A stretch of 64,000 bases of DNA from Paraclostridium hominis (GTDB lineage: Bacteria > Bacillota > Clostridia > Peptostreptococcales > Peptostreptococcaceae), in NCBI RefSeq assembly GCF_014306135.1, contig NZ_JACRWD010000002.1:186001-250000 (forward strand), given 5' to 3'. Position numbers and translations under genes: made by a program. Shown here one piece after another: positions 42,417-51,925 of the stretch. Under the pieces are notes generated by a model, which made no database searches, was not told where the DNA came from, and saw only the letters and a program-made list of their open reading frames with translations. Each line of letters opens with the position of its first letter. The stretch's first letter is position 1.

Positions 42417-43613
42417 TTATTTTACTAATGCAACAGTATCTTTTGCTATCATTAATTCTTCGTTAGTTGGTATTAATAATATCTTAGTTTTAGAATCTTC
42501 AGTAGATATTACTCTCTCTTTACCTCTAACTTTGTTAGCTTCTTTGTCTAATTTCATTCCTAAGAATTCCATGTTAGAAGCTATAGTTTCTCTTATATCT
42601 ATACCATTTTCACCAACACCAGCAGTAAATACTACAGCATCTACTCCGTTCATTTCTGCAGCGTAAGCTCCTATATATTTTTGAACTCTTTGAACATAAG
42701 CATCTAATGCAACTTGAGCTTTTTCATCTCCTTTTGCAGCAGCTCCTTCTATATCTCTGAAGTCACTTGATATACCAGTCATTCCGTATACTCCAGATTG
42801 CTTGTTCATTAAATCAGATAAACCAGCAGCATTTAATCCTTCTTTTTCCATTAAGAATGGTAATATAGCAGCATCTATATCTCCACATCTAGTTCCCATT
42901 ATTAAACCTTCTAATGGAGTGAATCCCATAGAAGTATCTACACATTTACCACCATCAACAGCAGCTATAGAAGCTCCGTTTCCTAAGTGACAAGTTATTA
43001 TTTTAACATCTTCTATGTTCTTTCCTAACATATCTGCAGCTCTTTGAGATACATACTTGTGAGAAGTTCCGTGGAATCCGTATCTTCTTACGCCATATTT
43101 AGTATATAATTCATGAGGTAATCCATATAAATAAGACTTCTTAGGCATAGTTTGATGGAATGCAGTATCAAATACAGCAACCATTGGTACTCCTGGAAGT
43201 ATAGCTTCACAAGCTTTTATTCCCATTATGTTAGCTGGGTTATGAAGTGGTGCTAATTCAACACATTCTTCTATTGCAGCCATAACTTCTTCGTTTATTT
43301 TAACTGAGCTAGCGAATTTCTCTCCACCGTGAACTACTCTGTGTCCAACAGCTTCAACTTCACTTATATCTTTAACTCCACCGAATTCTGGGTGAACAAC
43401 ACCTTCTAATACTAATTTTATAGCATCTTGGTGGTTTTCCATTGGTTGCTCAACTACAAGCTTACCTTCTACTCCATCTTTCTCTTGCTTTAATATAGAA
43501 CCTTCTATTCCTATTCTTTCAACTAATCCTATACATAAAACTTCTTCATTTGACATATCTATTAATTGATATTTTAATGAAGAACTACCACAGTTTAATA
43601 CTAATACTTTCAT
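42417..43613 (-). CDS. ackA: Acetate kinase
   Basis: Interconverts acetyl-phosphate + ADP and acetate + ATP, the energy-yielding end of acetate fermentation. The 398-residue ASKHA enzyme has VLNCGSSSLKYQLID (4-18), HRVVHGG, GFHGTSHKYVS, HLGNGASIAA and FTAGVGENG. Codon use looks more biased than in the neighbours, as expected for high expression. The usual partner pta is not in the window. SD AAGGAGG. A candidate promoter (TTGTTC-16-TAAACT) is at 43654-43681. Confidence 0.97.
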   Translation of the reverse strand: MKVLVLNCGSSSLKYQLIDMSNEEVLCIGLVERIGIEGSILKQEKDGVEGKLVVEQPMENHQDAIKLVLEGVVHPEFGGVKDISEVEAVGHRVVHGGEKFASSVKINEEVMAAIEECVELAPLHNPANIMGIKACEAILPGVPMVAVFDTAFHQTMPKKSYLYGLPHELYTKYGVRRYGFHGTSHKYVSQRAADMLGKNIEDVKIITCHLGNGASIAAVDGGKCVDTSMGFTPLEGLIMGTRCGDIDAAILPFLMEKEGLNAAGLSDLMNKQSGVYGMTGISSDFRDIEGAAAKGDEKAQVALDAYVQRVQKYIGAYAAEMNGVDAVVFTAGVGENGIDIRETIASNMEFLGMKLDKEANKVRGKERVISTEDSKTKILLIPTNEELMIAKDTVALVK

Positions 43614-43803
43614 TAGTATACCTCCTTAAATCTTTACCAATAATTATGTAATAAGTTTATCTACAATTAAAAATTGAACAATATTACTTGTATACATTAA
43701 ACAAATTTATTCATTATTACTATATCATTTTTTTTGATAAAAGTACATACTTTATAAGATTTTTTAATTTTTTAAGTTATATGTACATTTAATTCAAGAA
43801 TTA

Positions 43804-43832
43804 TTGTTCTCATTTTTGTTTAATATTATAAT
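43804..43832 (+). promoter_or_regulatory. SigA promoter of tmcAL
   Basis: TTGTTC (43804-43809), 17 bases, TATAAT (43827-43832). The predicted start is near 43839, giving a leader of about 97 bases. Confidence 0.6.
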
Positions 43833-43877
43833 AAATATAATTTATTTTTTATAATATTTTAATTCTACTTATATAAT

Positions 43878-43897
43878 AACAGACCTTCTGTTTTTTT
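43878..43897 (+). terminator. Small terminator-like hairpin in the tmcAL leader
   Basis: AACAGA/TCTGTT with a 3-base loop, followed directly by T's, about 40 bases after the predicted start site. It may attenuate tmcAL; the 6-bp stem is weak. Confidence 0.3.
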
Positions 43898-43935
43898 GAT
43901 ATATTTTAAAGAAATTTAGCGTAAAGGAGATTTTC

Positions 43936-45201
43936 ATGAAAATATTAGGATTAATAGTCGAATATAATCCATTCCACAATGGTCATTTATATCACTTAAA
44001 AAAATCTTTAGAGATAACTAATTCCACTCATAGTATAGCAGTAATGAGCGGAAACTTTTTACAAAGAGGAGAACCTGCTTTATTTGATAAATATAAAAGA
44101 GCTGAAATGGCAGTTTCAAATGGAGTTGATTTGGTTGTAGAACTTCCAACACTTTATGCTTGTCAAAGTGCTGAGATATTTGCTCATGGTGCTATAACTT
44201 TACTAAACTCATTAAATTGTATAGATTCAATTTGTTTTGGTAGTGAACATGGAGATATAGATTTATTAGTTGAAATTTCAAAAATATTAATTAATGAACC
44301 TGATAAGTTTAAAACTCTTTTAAAAAGAAATTTAGATGAAGGGATTTTATTTGCTTTAGCAAGAAGTAAAGCACTTTCAGAGTATATGCTAAATCATACA
44401 AATCTAAATATATATGAAAATAAATTAAATGATGTATTAAGTACACCTAATAACATATTGGGTATTGAGTACATTAAAAGTTTATTAAAGCATAAAAGTA
44501 CCATAAGGCCATATTCAATAACTAGAATTCAAGCAGATTATAATTCTGAAACTATAGAAAGTAATATTTGTTCGGCCACAGCAATACGAAAAACTCTTAA
44601 AGAATATAATACACTAGATAGTATATCTAATGTTGTTCCTATTAAGACATTTGAATTAATATCTAAAAGTATAGATAATAACTTTAACCCTATGTTTGAT
44701 GAATATTATTTTGATACAATAAGAGAATTAGTTATTAGAGATTTAAATATATTAAATTCTTATTTTGATGTAAACGAAGGAATTGAGAATAAAATATATA
44801 AATCAGTATTTTCGTGTAAAAATATATTCGAACTTCAGCAATCAATAAAATCAAAAAGATACACTTTAACAAAGGTAAAAAGAATCCTAAATAATATACT
44901 TTTAGGCATAACTAAAGATGATATGAACACTGTAAAAAATATAATGAAATTACCTTATGTACGCATATTAGCTTTTAATGATAAAGGTAGAGAAATTATA
45001 AAACAGATAAAATTAAATTCAGAAATAAAAATCATTAATAAATTTTCTAACGTTAACTTTGAAGATGATAAAGTATTTGAAACTTTAATTAAATATGATA
45101 TAAAAGCTACAAATATGTATAATATCCCGTACTATAAAAACAACATGAATTTACTTAAAGGTCCTATGGATTATTACCTTTCCCCTGTATATATAAAGTA
45201 A
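43936..45201 (+). CDS. tmcAL: tRNA(Met) cytidine acetate ligase (TmcAL)
   Basis: Forms N4-acetylcytidine at the wobble base of elongator tRNA-Met from acetate and ATP. The 421-residue nucleotidyltransferase-like protein has GLIVEYNPFHNGHLYHL with HNGH at 14-17, VMSGNFLQRGEPA, and CSATAIRKTL. Formerly YlbM. It sits head-to-head with ackA; both enzymes handle acetate, though this may be coincidence. SD AAAGGAGA. Confidence 0.93.
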   Translation: MKILGLIVEYNPFHNGHLYHLKKSLEITNSTHSIAVMSGNFLQRGEPALFDKYKRAEMAVSNGVDLVVELPTLYACQSAEIFAHGAITLLNSLNCIDSICFGSEHGDIDLLVEISKILINEPDKFKTLLKRNLDEGILFALARSKALSEYMLNHTNLNIYENKLNDVLSTPNNILGIEYIKSLLKHKSTIRPYSITRIQADYNSETIESNICSATAIRKTLKEYNTLDSISNVVPIKTFELISKSIDNNFNPMFDEYYFDTIRELVIRDLNILNSYFDVNEGIENKIYKSVFSCKNIFELQQSIKSKRYTLTKVKRILNNILLGITKDDMNTVKNIMKLPYVRILAFNDKGREIIKQIKLNSEIKIINKFSNVNFEDDKVFETLIKYDIKATNMYNIPYYKNNMNLLKGPMDYYLSPVYIK

Positions 45202-45230
45202 AACCTACCAATTACATGGTAGGTTTTTTA
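45201..45230 (+). terminator. Terminator of tmcAL
   Basis: AAACCTACC/GGTAGGTTT stem (45201-45209, 45218-45226) followed by TTTT, overlapping the tmcAL stop by one base. Confidence 0.88.
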
Positions 45231-45259
45231 TCATAGTTTATAATTTAATTTAATATAAT
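45231..45259 (+). promoter_or_regulatory. Candidate SigE promoter of ylbJ
   Basis: -35 TCATAGT (45231-45237), 14-base spacer, -10 AATATAAT (45252-45259): 6 of 7 and 6 of 8 matches. B. subtilis ylbJ is a SigE-regulon gene, which supports the call. Confidence 0.45.
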
Positions 45260-45291
45260 TATTGTAGATTATATTAAAAGTAGGTGGTGAA

Positions 45292-46488
45292 GTGAAAAAA
45301 AGCAAATTTATAAAATTTTTAATTCCATCTTTAGTCGTAATGATAATAATTATAGGTATAATATTATTTCCAACTGACTCTATAAATGCTGCTAAAAATG
45401 GTTTTTCAATATGGGTAGATACCTTAATACCTTCATTACTTCCATTCATTATAGCAGCTAACTTAATAGTAAAATTAAAATTTGTAGACATATTAGGATT
45501 AGTAGTAAATCCATTAACTAGAAAACTTTTTAATGTATCAGGAAAAAGCTCTTTAGTTTTTGCTATATCTACAGTATCTGGATACCCTGTTGGAGCAAAA
45601 TTAGCTTCTGAACTTAGACAAAATAATGAAATTTCTAAATATGAAGCTCAAAGGTTGGTATCATTTTGCTCTACTTCTGGTCCATTATTTATAGTTGGAG
45701 CTGTTGCAATTGGAATGTTTAATAATACTGCTTTAGGATACCTAATTCTTATATGCCATTATTTAGCTTCTTTAACAGTAGGAATATTATTTAAAAATTA
45801 TGGTAAGGAATGTGTTAAACGCGAAAATATAGACTTTAAATCAGAAGTTAATCTTATTGTAGCTAATAGAAAAAAAGAAAATAAAGGTTTTTTTGTTTTG
45901 TTTGGAGATGCAGTATTTAATGGTATAAACACAATTCTTATGGTAGGAGGATTTGTAATAGTATTTTCAGTTGTATTTAAAGTATTATCAATATTTAATT
46001 TTATAGACTTAGTATCTGCTATTATTTACTTACCTTTATCTTTTTTTGGATTTTCTAAAGAATTATGCTCAGCTTTTATAAGTGGGCTATTTGAAATAAC
46101 TATAGGTTGTAATCAAGTCTCTAGTATTACAAATATCCCTGAAATCATTAGAATTTCTTTGTGTAGTTTTATAATAGCTTTTAGTGGTTTATCTATATTA
46201 GCCCAATGTTCTAGCTTTTTAGCCCAAACTGATATAAGTATAAGTACATATATATTTTCTAAATTTTTGCATGGTGTATTTGCATTTATCTTTACTTTCA
46301 TATTTTATCCATTAATAGATTTAATTCCACTATTTGAGAAATTAACAAGTATATCTAGTATATTATATAACAATTTCATTTGGAATTATTATATAAACAA
46401 TTACTATTTAATATTACCTGTATTAGTACTAATATATATAATATTTACCTTTTTTTTATTAAAACGACTAAATACTCACGCTAAGTAA
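45292..46488 (+). CDS. ylbJ: Sporulation integral membrane protein YlbJ
   Basis: A 398-residue protein with about ten membrane segments. B. subtilis YlbJ is needed for spore cortex formation. Characteristic stretches are DTLIPSLLPFIIAANLIVK, STVSGYPVGAKLASELR, FCSTSGPLFIVGAVAIGMF and SGLFEITIGCNQ, the nucleoside-recognition (Gate) domain type. GTG start with GGTGG six bases before. It converges with the next gene at a bidirectional terminator. Confidence 0.9.
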   Translation: MKKSKFIKFLIPSLVVMIIIIGIILFPTDSINAAKNGFSIWVDTLIPSLLPFIIAANLIVKLKFVDILGLVVNPLTRKLFNVSGKSSLVFAISTVSGYPVGAKLASELRQNNEISKYEAQRLVSFCSTSGPLFIVGAVAIGMFNNTALGYLILICHYLASLTVGILFKNYGKECVKRENIDFKSEVNLIVANRKKENKGFFVLFGDAVFNGINTILMVGGFVIVFSVVFKVLSIFNFIDLVSAIIYLPLSFFGFSKELCSAFISGLFEITIGCNQVSSITNIPEIIRISLCSFIIAFSGLSILAQCSSFLAQTDISISTYIFSKFLHGVFAFIFTFIFYPLIDLIPLFEKLTSISSILYNNFIWNYYINNYYLILPVLVLIYIIFTFFLLKRLNTHAK

Positions 46489-46490
46489 AG

Positions 46491-46540
46491 AATAATAAAA
46501 ATAGCTATCTATAAGTTTATAGATAGCTATTTTTATTATT
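46491..46540. terminator. Perfect 24-bp palindrome, bidirectional terminator
   Basis: Arms 46491-46514 and 46517-46540 are perfect reverse complements with a 2-base loop (GT); the core is TAGCTATCTATAA. It ends ylbJ (plus) and the coiled-coil gene (minus), whose stop codon at 46536-46538 lies inside the right arm. Confidence 0.85.
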
Positions 46541-47054
46541 CACTTAATTCTCTTCTATTTGTTGAAATTTCGTCCATTATATTTTGAAGATTATATTGTA
46601 ATCCTTCTAATACATCATCTGCATATCTTATAGAGCCTAACTTTATTTCTCTTGCTGTATAATCAGCTTTTTCTATTATAGCTTTAGCTTTTTCTTCAGC
46701 TTCTACTACTAACCCATCTGAATCAATATATGATTTTATTATATCTTCTGAATTTTTCTTCATATCTTCAGTTTCTTTCATAGCTTTTTCTATAATTTGC
46801 TCAGCTTCTTTAGTAGCTTGTTCTATTAAAATTTCTGCATCTTGATTAGCATTATTTAATATTTTTTGTCTTTCTTTATTTATCCAAACTGCTTGTTTTA
46901 CTTCTTCAGGAAGTATCGCTTTTATATCAGCTATTATATTTAATACTTCTTCTTTATCTATCCCTGATTTATGAGAAAAAGGAATTGAACTAGCATTATT
47001 TATAGTGCTTTCTAACTCCTCTAATAATTCCATTATTTCTAAGTCTATATTCAT
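46536..47054 (-). CDS. Coiled-coil protein of unknown function (ATP-synthase-b-like)
   Basis: A 172-residue soluble protein that is almost entirely helical. A long coiled coil (about 60-135: ERQKILNNANQDAEILIEQATKEAEQII) resembles F/V-ATPase peripheral stalks and DivIVA-like proteins, so such names in annotation reflect coiled-coil similarity only. No catalytic motif is visible. It follows coaD by one base, so it is probably the last gene of the rsmD-coaD mRNA. Confidence 0.7.
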   Translation of the reverse strand: MNIDLEIMELLEELESTINNASSIPFSHKSGIDKEEVLNIIADIKAILPEEVKQAVWINKERQKILNNANQDAEILIEQATKEAEQIIEKAMKETEDMKKNSEDIIKSYIDSDGLVVEAEEKAKAIIEKADYTAREIKLGSIRYADDVLEGLQYNLQNIMDEISTNRRELSE

Positions 47055-47055
47055 A

Positions 47056-47553
47056 TTATCTCCCCCTATTAGTTTTTCTTTTTAATTCATCTATTATTAC
47101 CTTAGGAACTAAATTCTCTATATTAACATCAAAATGTAATACTTCTTTTATAAGCGATGAACTTATATATGAATACTTTGTAGTTGTAGGTAGTATTACA
47201 GTTTCTATATTCGGGTTTAATTCTTTATTCATATGAGCCATCTGAAGTTCATACTCTACGTCAGCTCCGCTTCTTATCCCTCTTACTAAAGTTTGAATAC
47301 CATGTTTCTCGCAATAATTAACTAATAATCCATCAAAACTAACTATTTTTATATTTTTAATATGGCTTGTACATACTTTTATTAAATCTATTCTTTCTTC
47401 AAATGTAAAAAGTCCTTTTTTGTTAGGATTATATAATACTCCTATTTGTAATTCATCAAATAATTTTGCAGCTCTTTCTATTATATCCAGATGTCCATTA
47501 GTTATAGGATCAAAACTTCCTGCAAATATAGCTTTTCTAACTGTACTTTCCAT
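47056..47553 (-). CDS. coaD: Phosphopantetheine adenylyltransferase
   Basis: Penultimate step of CoA synthesis. The 165-residue protein has AGSFDPITNGHLDII (11-25) with the T-x-G-H motif at 18-21, and the C-terminal YSYISSSLIKEV. The ATG at 47553 is preferred, with GGAGG seven bases before it; an upstream TTG would include that SD. rsmD-coaD adjacency is widely conserved. Confidence 0.95.
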   Translation of the reverse strand: MESTVRKAIFAGSFDPITNGHLDIIERAAKLFDELQIGVLYNPNKKGLFTFEERIDLIKVCTSHIKNIKIVSFDGLLVNYCEKHGIQTLVRGIRSGADVEYELQMAHMNKELNPNIETVILPTTTKYSYISSSLIKEVLHFDVNIENLVPKVIIDELKRKTNRGR

Positions 47554-47555
47554 TA

Positions 47556-48110
47556 TTAATCCTCCATACAATAGAATGTAAGCGTAGTATTTCCGTACTT
47601 TTTGCTTCTATCTTTTATTAGCTTCCCTATACTTTCAGGGAATTCCTGCTTTGTATCATGTTCCACAACTATAATTCCATCATCTTTTAATATATCAGAT
47701 TCATCTATTTTTTTTAATGCATCCATAAATATATTTTCATAATATGGAGGGTCCATAAATATCATGTCAAATTTATAGGTTTTGTTCTTAACTTTGTCTA
47801 TTGCAGATTTATAATCTATATTTAAAATTTCAGCATTATCTTCTACTCTAGCTTTTTTTATATTACTTTTTACTATATCTATGCTAGTTTTACTTACATC
47901 TACAAATACACATTTGTTAGCTCCTCTAGATAAACACTCTATACCTAATGAGCCTGTCCCTGCAAATAAATCCAAGATTTCTCCATCTATTATGTATCCA
48001 TTTATTATATTAAATAGCGATTCCTTAACTCTATCAGTAGTAGGTCTCACATCTTCATTTTTAGGTGTATTTAATTTTAATCCTCTAGCTTTTCCTGAAA
48101 TTACTCTCAA
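47556..48110 (-). CDS. rsmD: 16S rRNA m2G966 methyltransferase
   Basis: A 184-residue SAM-dependent methyltransferase. The SAM site DLFAGTGSLG spans 47-56 and the catalytic DPPY is 120-123. The start is taken as the TTG at 48110, with AAGGAG eight bases upstream; it gives MRVISG, the usual N-terminus. An earlier GTG would include the SD. Confidence 0.92.
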   Translation of the reverse strand: MRVISGKARGLKLNTPKNEDVRPTTDRVKESLFNIINGYIIDGEILDLFAGTGSLGIECLSRGANKCVFVDVSKTSIDIVKSNIKKARVEDNAEILNIDYKSAIDKVKNKTYKFDMIFMDPPYYENIFMDALKKIDESDILKDDGIIVVEHDTKQEFPESIGKLIKDRSKKYGNTTLTFYCMED

Positions 48111-48150
48111 TATAACTGCTCCTTCCACTTTATTTTACCATAAATTACAT

Positions 48151-50211
48151 CTAATTTAATGATATTTCTTTTAATCTATTTTCAAACTTTTTTAACACTT
48201 CTTTCTTTAAATCCTTATTCTCATAATTTACTAGTTTTGGGTCTTCCCCTACTATATACCTAGCTTCTTGTTGAGCTACTTTTAATATTTTCATATGCTT
48301 AAATATATTAGCTACTTTAAGTTCAGGTAATCCATGTTGTCTTGTTCCAAAAAACTCTCCTGGACCTCTTATCTCAAGATCCTTTTCAGAAATTTTAAAT
48401 CCATCTGTAGTTTCTTCCATTATACCCATTCTTTGAGAACAAACTTCTGATTTTGATGAGTAAATCAATATACAATAAGACTTATGACTACCTCTTCCAA
48501 CCCTTCCTCTTAACTGATGAAGTTGGGCCAATCCAAATCTTTCTGCATTTTCAATTATCATAAGTGTTGCATTTGGAACATTAACTCCAACTTCTATAAC
48601 GGTCGTTGAAACCAATATATCCAACTCTCTATTTTTAAATTTTTTCATTATATCGTCTTTTTCACCAGGTTTCATTTTACCATGCAAAAGACCTAATCTC
48701 AAGTCAGCAAAATATTCACTCTTTAATTCCTCTACTAAATCTACGGCAGCTTTTGCTTCTATAGATTCACTTTCTTCAACCAAAGGACATACTATATATA
48801 CTTGTCTACCTTTTTCAACTTCAGATCGAACTAAACTATTATAAGCCCTATCTCTTTTGTCTTTATATACAGCTAAAGTCTCTATTGGTTGTCTTCCTGG
48901 TGGTAATTCATCAATTATAGATATGTCTAAATCCCCATATAAAATCAATGCTAGTGTCCTAGGTATTGGAGTTGCTGTCATTACTAATATATCTGGATTA
49001 TATCCTTTTTCTGATAACTTATTTCTTTGTCTAACTCCAAATCTATGTTGTTCATCTGTTATTACAATCCCTAAGTTGTTAAACTCTACCTTATCTTCTA
49101 TTAGTGCATGTGTTCCTATTAATATATCTATTTCATTATTCTTAACTTTTTCTAGTGTAACTTCTTTTTGCTTTTTTGTTAAACTACCAACTAATAAACC
49201 TATTTTAATCCCAAACTGTGATAGCGTTTCATTTAAAGATAAGTAGTGTTGTTCTGCTAATATCTCAGTAGGTGCCATTAAAGCTCCTTGATATCCATTT
49301 AAAACACAATTTGCTAATGATAAAAGTGCTACTACAGTTTTGCCACTACCAACATCACCTTGAACTAGCCTATTCATAACTTTATTAGAGTTCATATCAT
49401 TTAATATCTCATTTAATGCTCTATTTTGAGCATTAGTTAAATTAAATGGTAGAGAATTTAATACTTGTTTTAAATTTTGTTTTTTTTCAAAAAATATTCC
49501 TGACTTTTCAGTTACTCCATTTTTAAACAAAAATAAGCCTAATTGAAGCATTAAAAACTCTTCAAAGACCAATCTATAAAGTGCTATTTTTAAACTATCT
49601 TTACTTGAAGGTGCATGCAAATTTTTAACTGCATAATCAATACTACATAATTTGTATTTTTCTATAATTCGCTTTGGTAAATACTCTTTTATTTTAATTT
49701 GTTCATTATTAAACACTGTCTTTATTATATTTGTAAGTTCTTTATTTGTTAATCCATAAGTCAATGAATATATTGGCATTATGCCACATGTGTTTTTAGG
49801 ATTATTAGTCATTTGTTCTATTTCACACGAGCTTAATTCTACTCCATGAGAATTTTTTTTAACCTTCCCAAAAACTAATATAGTATTTCCTTTTTTTAAA
49901 GTACTACTTATATATTCTTGATTAAAAAATACTAATCTTGCAAATCCAGTTTCATCTCTTACTCCTATTTTAGTTATAACTAACCCTTTTCTAATATTAG
50001 AAGTTTCTATACTATTTACAATCACTCTTATAGTTACTTTTTCTTCATCTTCTAGTTCAAATATCTTTTTTAAGTTATTTCTATCTTCGTATTGTCTAGG
50101 AAAGTAATATACTAAATCGGATACAGTAAATATTCCTAATTTGTTTAATTTGTTAGCTCTTTTTGGCCCTATACCTTTTACATATTTAATCTCTTTATTT
50201 AAATCACTCAT
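48151..50211 (-). CDS. recG: ATP-dependent DNA helicase RecG
   Basis: Remodels stalled forks and Holliday junctions. The 686-residue protein has an N-terminal wedge/OB domain (about 1-160; helix-hairpin-helix VKGIGPKRANKL), Walker A GDVGSGKT (285-292), the DEQH box TDEQHRFG, and helicase motif VI QLRGRVGRG. ATG at 50211 with AAGGTG six bases before. The fakA terminator ends only 14 bases upstream, leaving no room for a promoter between. Confidence 0.96.
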   Translation of the reverse strand: MSDLNKEIKYVKGIGPKRANKLNKLGIFTVSDLVYYFPRQYEDRNNLKKIFELEDEEKVTIRVIVNSIETSNIRKGLVITKIGVRDETGFARLVFFNQEYISSTLKKGNTILVFGKVKKNSHGVELSSCEIEQMTNNPKNTCGIMPIYSLTYGLTNKELTNIIKTVFNNEQIKIKEYLPKRIIEKYKLCSIDYAVKNLHAPSSKDSLKIALYRLVFEEFLMLQLGLFLFKNGVTEKSGIFFEKKQNLKQVLNSLPFNLTNAQNRALNEILNDMNSNKVMNRLVQGDVGSGKTVVALLSLANCVLNGYQGALMAPTEILAEQHYLSLNETLSQFGIKIGLLVGSLTKKQKEVTLEKVKNNEIDILIGTHALIEDKVEFNNLGIVITDEQHRFGVRQRNKLSEKGYNPDILVMTATPIPRTLALILYGDLDISIIDELPPGRQPIETLAVYKDKRDRAYNSLVRSEVEKGRQVYIVCPLVEESESIEAKAAVDLVEELKSEYFADLRLGLLHGKMKPGEKDDIMKKFKNRELDILVSTTVIEVGVNVPNATLMIIENAERFGLAQLHQLRGRVGRGSHKSYCILIYSSKSEVCSQRMGIMEETTDGFKISEKDLEIRGPGEFFGTRQHGLPELKVANIFKHMKILKVAQQEARYIVGEDPKLVNYENKDLKKEVLKKFENRLKEISLN

Positions 50212-50225
50212 ATTTATCACCTTAA

Positions 50226-50280
50226 AATAAAAAATCCTGTATAATTTAACTTACCTAATAGTAAGATTATACAGGATTTT
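50226..50280 (-). terminator. Terminator of fakA, directly before recG
   Basis: Stem AAAATCCTGTATAAT/ATTATACAGGATTTT with an inner CTTAC/GTAAG, separated by a 4-base bulge. T run on the minus strand at about 50224-50234. Partial read-through is probably needed to express recG. Confidence 0.75.
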
Positions 50281-50287
50281 AAAAATA

Positions 50288-51910
50288 TTATTCAACAGAT
50301 ATTAAATAATAATAAATTGGTTGTCCTCCGTAGTAAAGTTCTACATCTATATCTTCATACTTTTCTTCTAGCATGTCTTTAAATTTATTAGCTTCATGTT
50401 CACTTACATCTTCACCATAAAATAAAGTTATTATAGCACTATCTTCATCAACAAGCTTTTCTATTAGTCCTAAAGTTATATCGTCCTTACTTTCTCCTGC
50501 TGATAATAATTTACCTTCACCTATACCTATGAAATTTCCTTCTTTTACTTCTATATCATTCATAATTGTATCTCTAACAGCATAAGTTACTTGTCCTGAT
50601 TTAACTATTGATAAAGCTTCTAACATAGTAGCTTCATTTTCTTCAATAGATGCATCTGCATTAAAGCTTACAAGAGATGTAAATCCTTGAGGAACAGTTT
50701 TACTTGGTATAACTATTATATTTTTATCACTTAAAGCTTTAGCTTGGTTTGCAGCCATTATTATATTGCTGTTATTTGGTAATATAATAATATTTTCTGC
50801 ATTTATAGAATCTATTGCTTTCATAAAATCTTCAGTACTAGGATTCATTGTTTGACCGCCTTCTATAATGTAGTCAACTCCAAAATCCTTAAATATATCA
50901 GCTAATCCACTTCCCATTGATGTAGCTATAAATCCATATTCCTTCATTGGTTCTTGTGATACAGCTGTTTGATTTTCAATTAATATATTTTCATGTTGTA
51001 CTTTCATATTTTCTATTTTTATAGTTATTAATTGACCATATTTTAAAGCTTCTTGAAGTACTGAACCAGGTTCATTTGTATGTACATGGACTTTTATTAC
51101 TCCTTCATCTCCAACAACAGCTAAACTATCTCCATAACCTAGCATTATATCTCTGATTTTATCATAAGTTATTTTATCACTTTCTAATATAAACTCTGTA
51201 CAGTAAGCAAATTTTATATCTTCAGTGTTTATTTCACTTTGAGCTGATTGTGATGAAGATGTATCAACCTTGCTATTTCCGTCCGCTTTTATCATATTTC
51301 CTCTTAAGGCTTCATACATTCCTTCATATATAAGAACTAATCCTTTACCTCCAGAATCTACAACTCCAGCATCTTTTAAATTTTTAAGTAAATCTGGAGT
51401 TCTTTCTAAAGAGGCATTAGCTTCTTTTATAACTAACTCTAGAAACTTTAATATGTCTTGTTCTTTCTTAGCAGCTTTTACAGCATATTCTCCACTTTCT
51501 CTAACTACAGTTAGTATAGTTCCTTCTATTGGTTTTATAACAGCTTTGTATGCTGTATCTGATCCACCTTTTAATGCATTAGCTAAATCCATAGAACTTA
51601 ATTTTTCTTTTCCTTCTATAGACTTTGTAAATCCTCTTATAATTTGAGATAATATAACTCCAGAGTTACCTCTTGCTCCCATTAAAGATCCCTTAGCTAA
51701 AGATTTACCTATATTAGTTATATCATCATCATTAACCTTTGATAACTCCTTCATAGCATAAGATATAGTAAGGGACATATTAGTACCTGTATCTCCATCT
51801 GGAACTGGGAATACATTTAGCTTGTCTACTAAATCTTTATTATTTTGGAGATTATTAGCTCCAGAGATCATCATATCTCTTAGATTTTTCCCATCAATAT
51901 ATTGAATCAT
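50288..51910 (-). CDS. fakA: Fatty-acid kinase subunit FakA (DAK/YloV family)
   Basis: ATP-binding kinase that phosphorylates exogenous fatty acids carried by FakB (DegV) proteins. The 540-residue protein has an N-terminal DhaL domain (about 8-200) with the Mg-ATP motif DGDTGTNM (38-45) and GARGNSGVILSQI. A middle domain and a DegV-like C-terminal domain follow. It shares an operon with an Asp23 protein, as yloU-yloV do in B. subtilis. No fakB is in this window. It links to the fab/plsX genes through acyl-phosphate. Confidence 0.92.
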   Translation of the reverse strand: MIQYIDGKNLRDMMISGANNLQNNKDLVDKLNVFPVPDGDTGTNMSLTISYAMKELSKVNDDDITNIGKSLAKGSLMGARGNSGVILSQIIRGFTKSIEGKEKLSSMDLANALKGGSDTAYKAVIKPIEGTILTVVRESGEYAVKAAKKEQDILKFLELVIKEANASLERTPDLLKNLKDAGVVDSGGKGLVLIYEGMYEALRGNMIKADGNSKVDTSSSQSAQSEINTEDIKFAYCTEFILESDKITYDKIRDIMLGYGDSLAVVGDEGVIKVHVHTNEPGSVLQEALKYGQLITIKIENMKVQHENILIENQTAVSQEPMKEYGFIATSMGSGLADIFKDFGVDYIIEGGQTMNPSTEDFMKAIDSINAENIIILPNNSNIIMAANQAKALSDKNIIVIPSKTVPQGFTSLVSFNADASIEENEATMLEALSIVKSGQVTYAVRDTIMNDIEVKEGNFIGIGEGKLLSAGESKDDITLGLIEKLVDEDSAIITLFYGEDVSEHEANKFKDMLEEKYEDIDVELYYGGQPIYYYLISVE

Positions 51911-51925
51911 ATTTTTCCTCCTAAA

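Larger units (their letters stand above)
43614..43935. other. Divergent intergenic region ackA/tmcAL, 322 bases
   Basis: Very AT-rich region with no supported gene. The left part carries the ackA leader (SD AAGGAGGTA) and a weak ackA promoter candidate. The right part carries a good tmcAL promoter (43804-43832) and a small terminator-like hairpin (43878-43897). No riboswitch or tRNA is recognised. Confidence 0.6.

Noticed and set aside
43614..43935. Riboswitch or T-box in the 322-base divergent region
   Set aside because: No conserved riboswitch core, specifier loop or strong anti-terminator pair could be found by reading; only promoters and a small hairpin.
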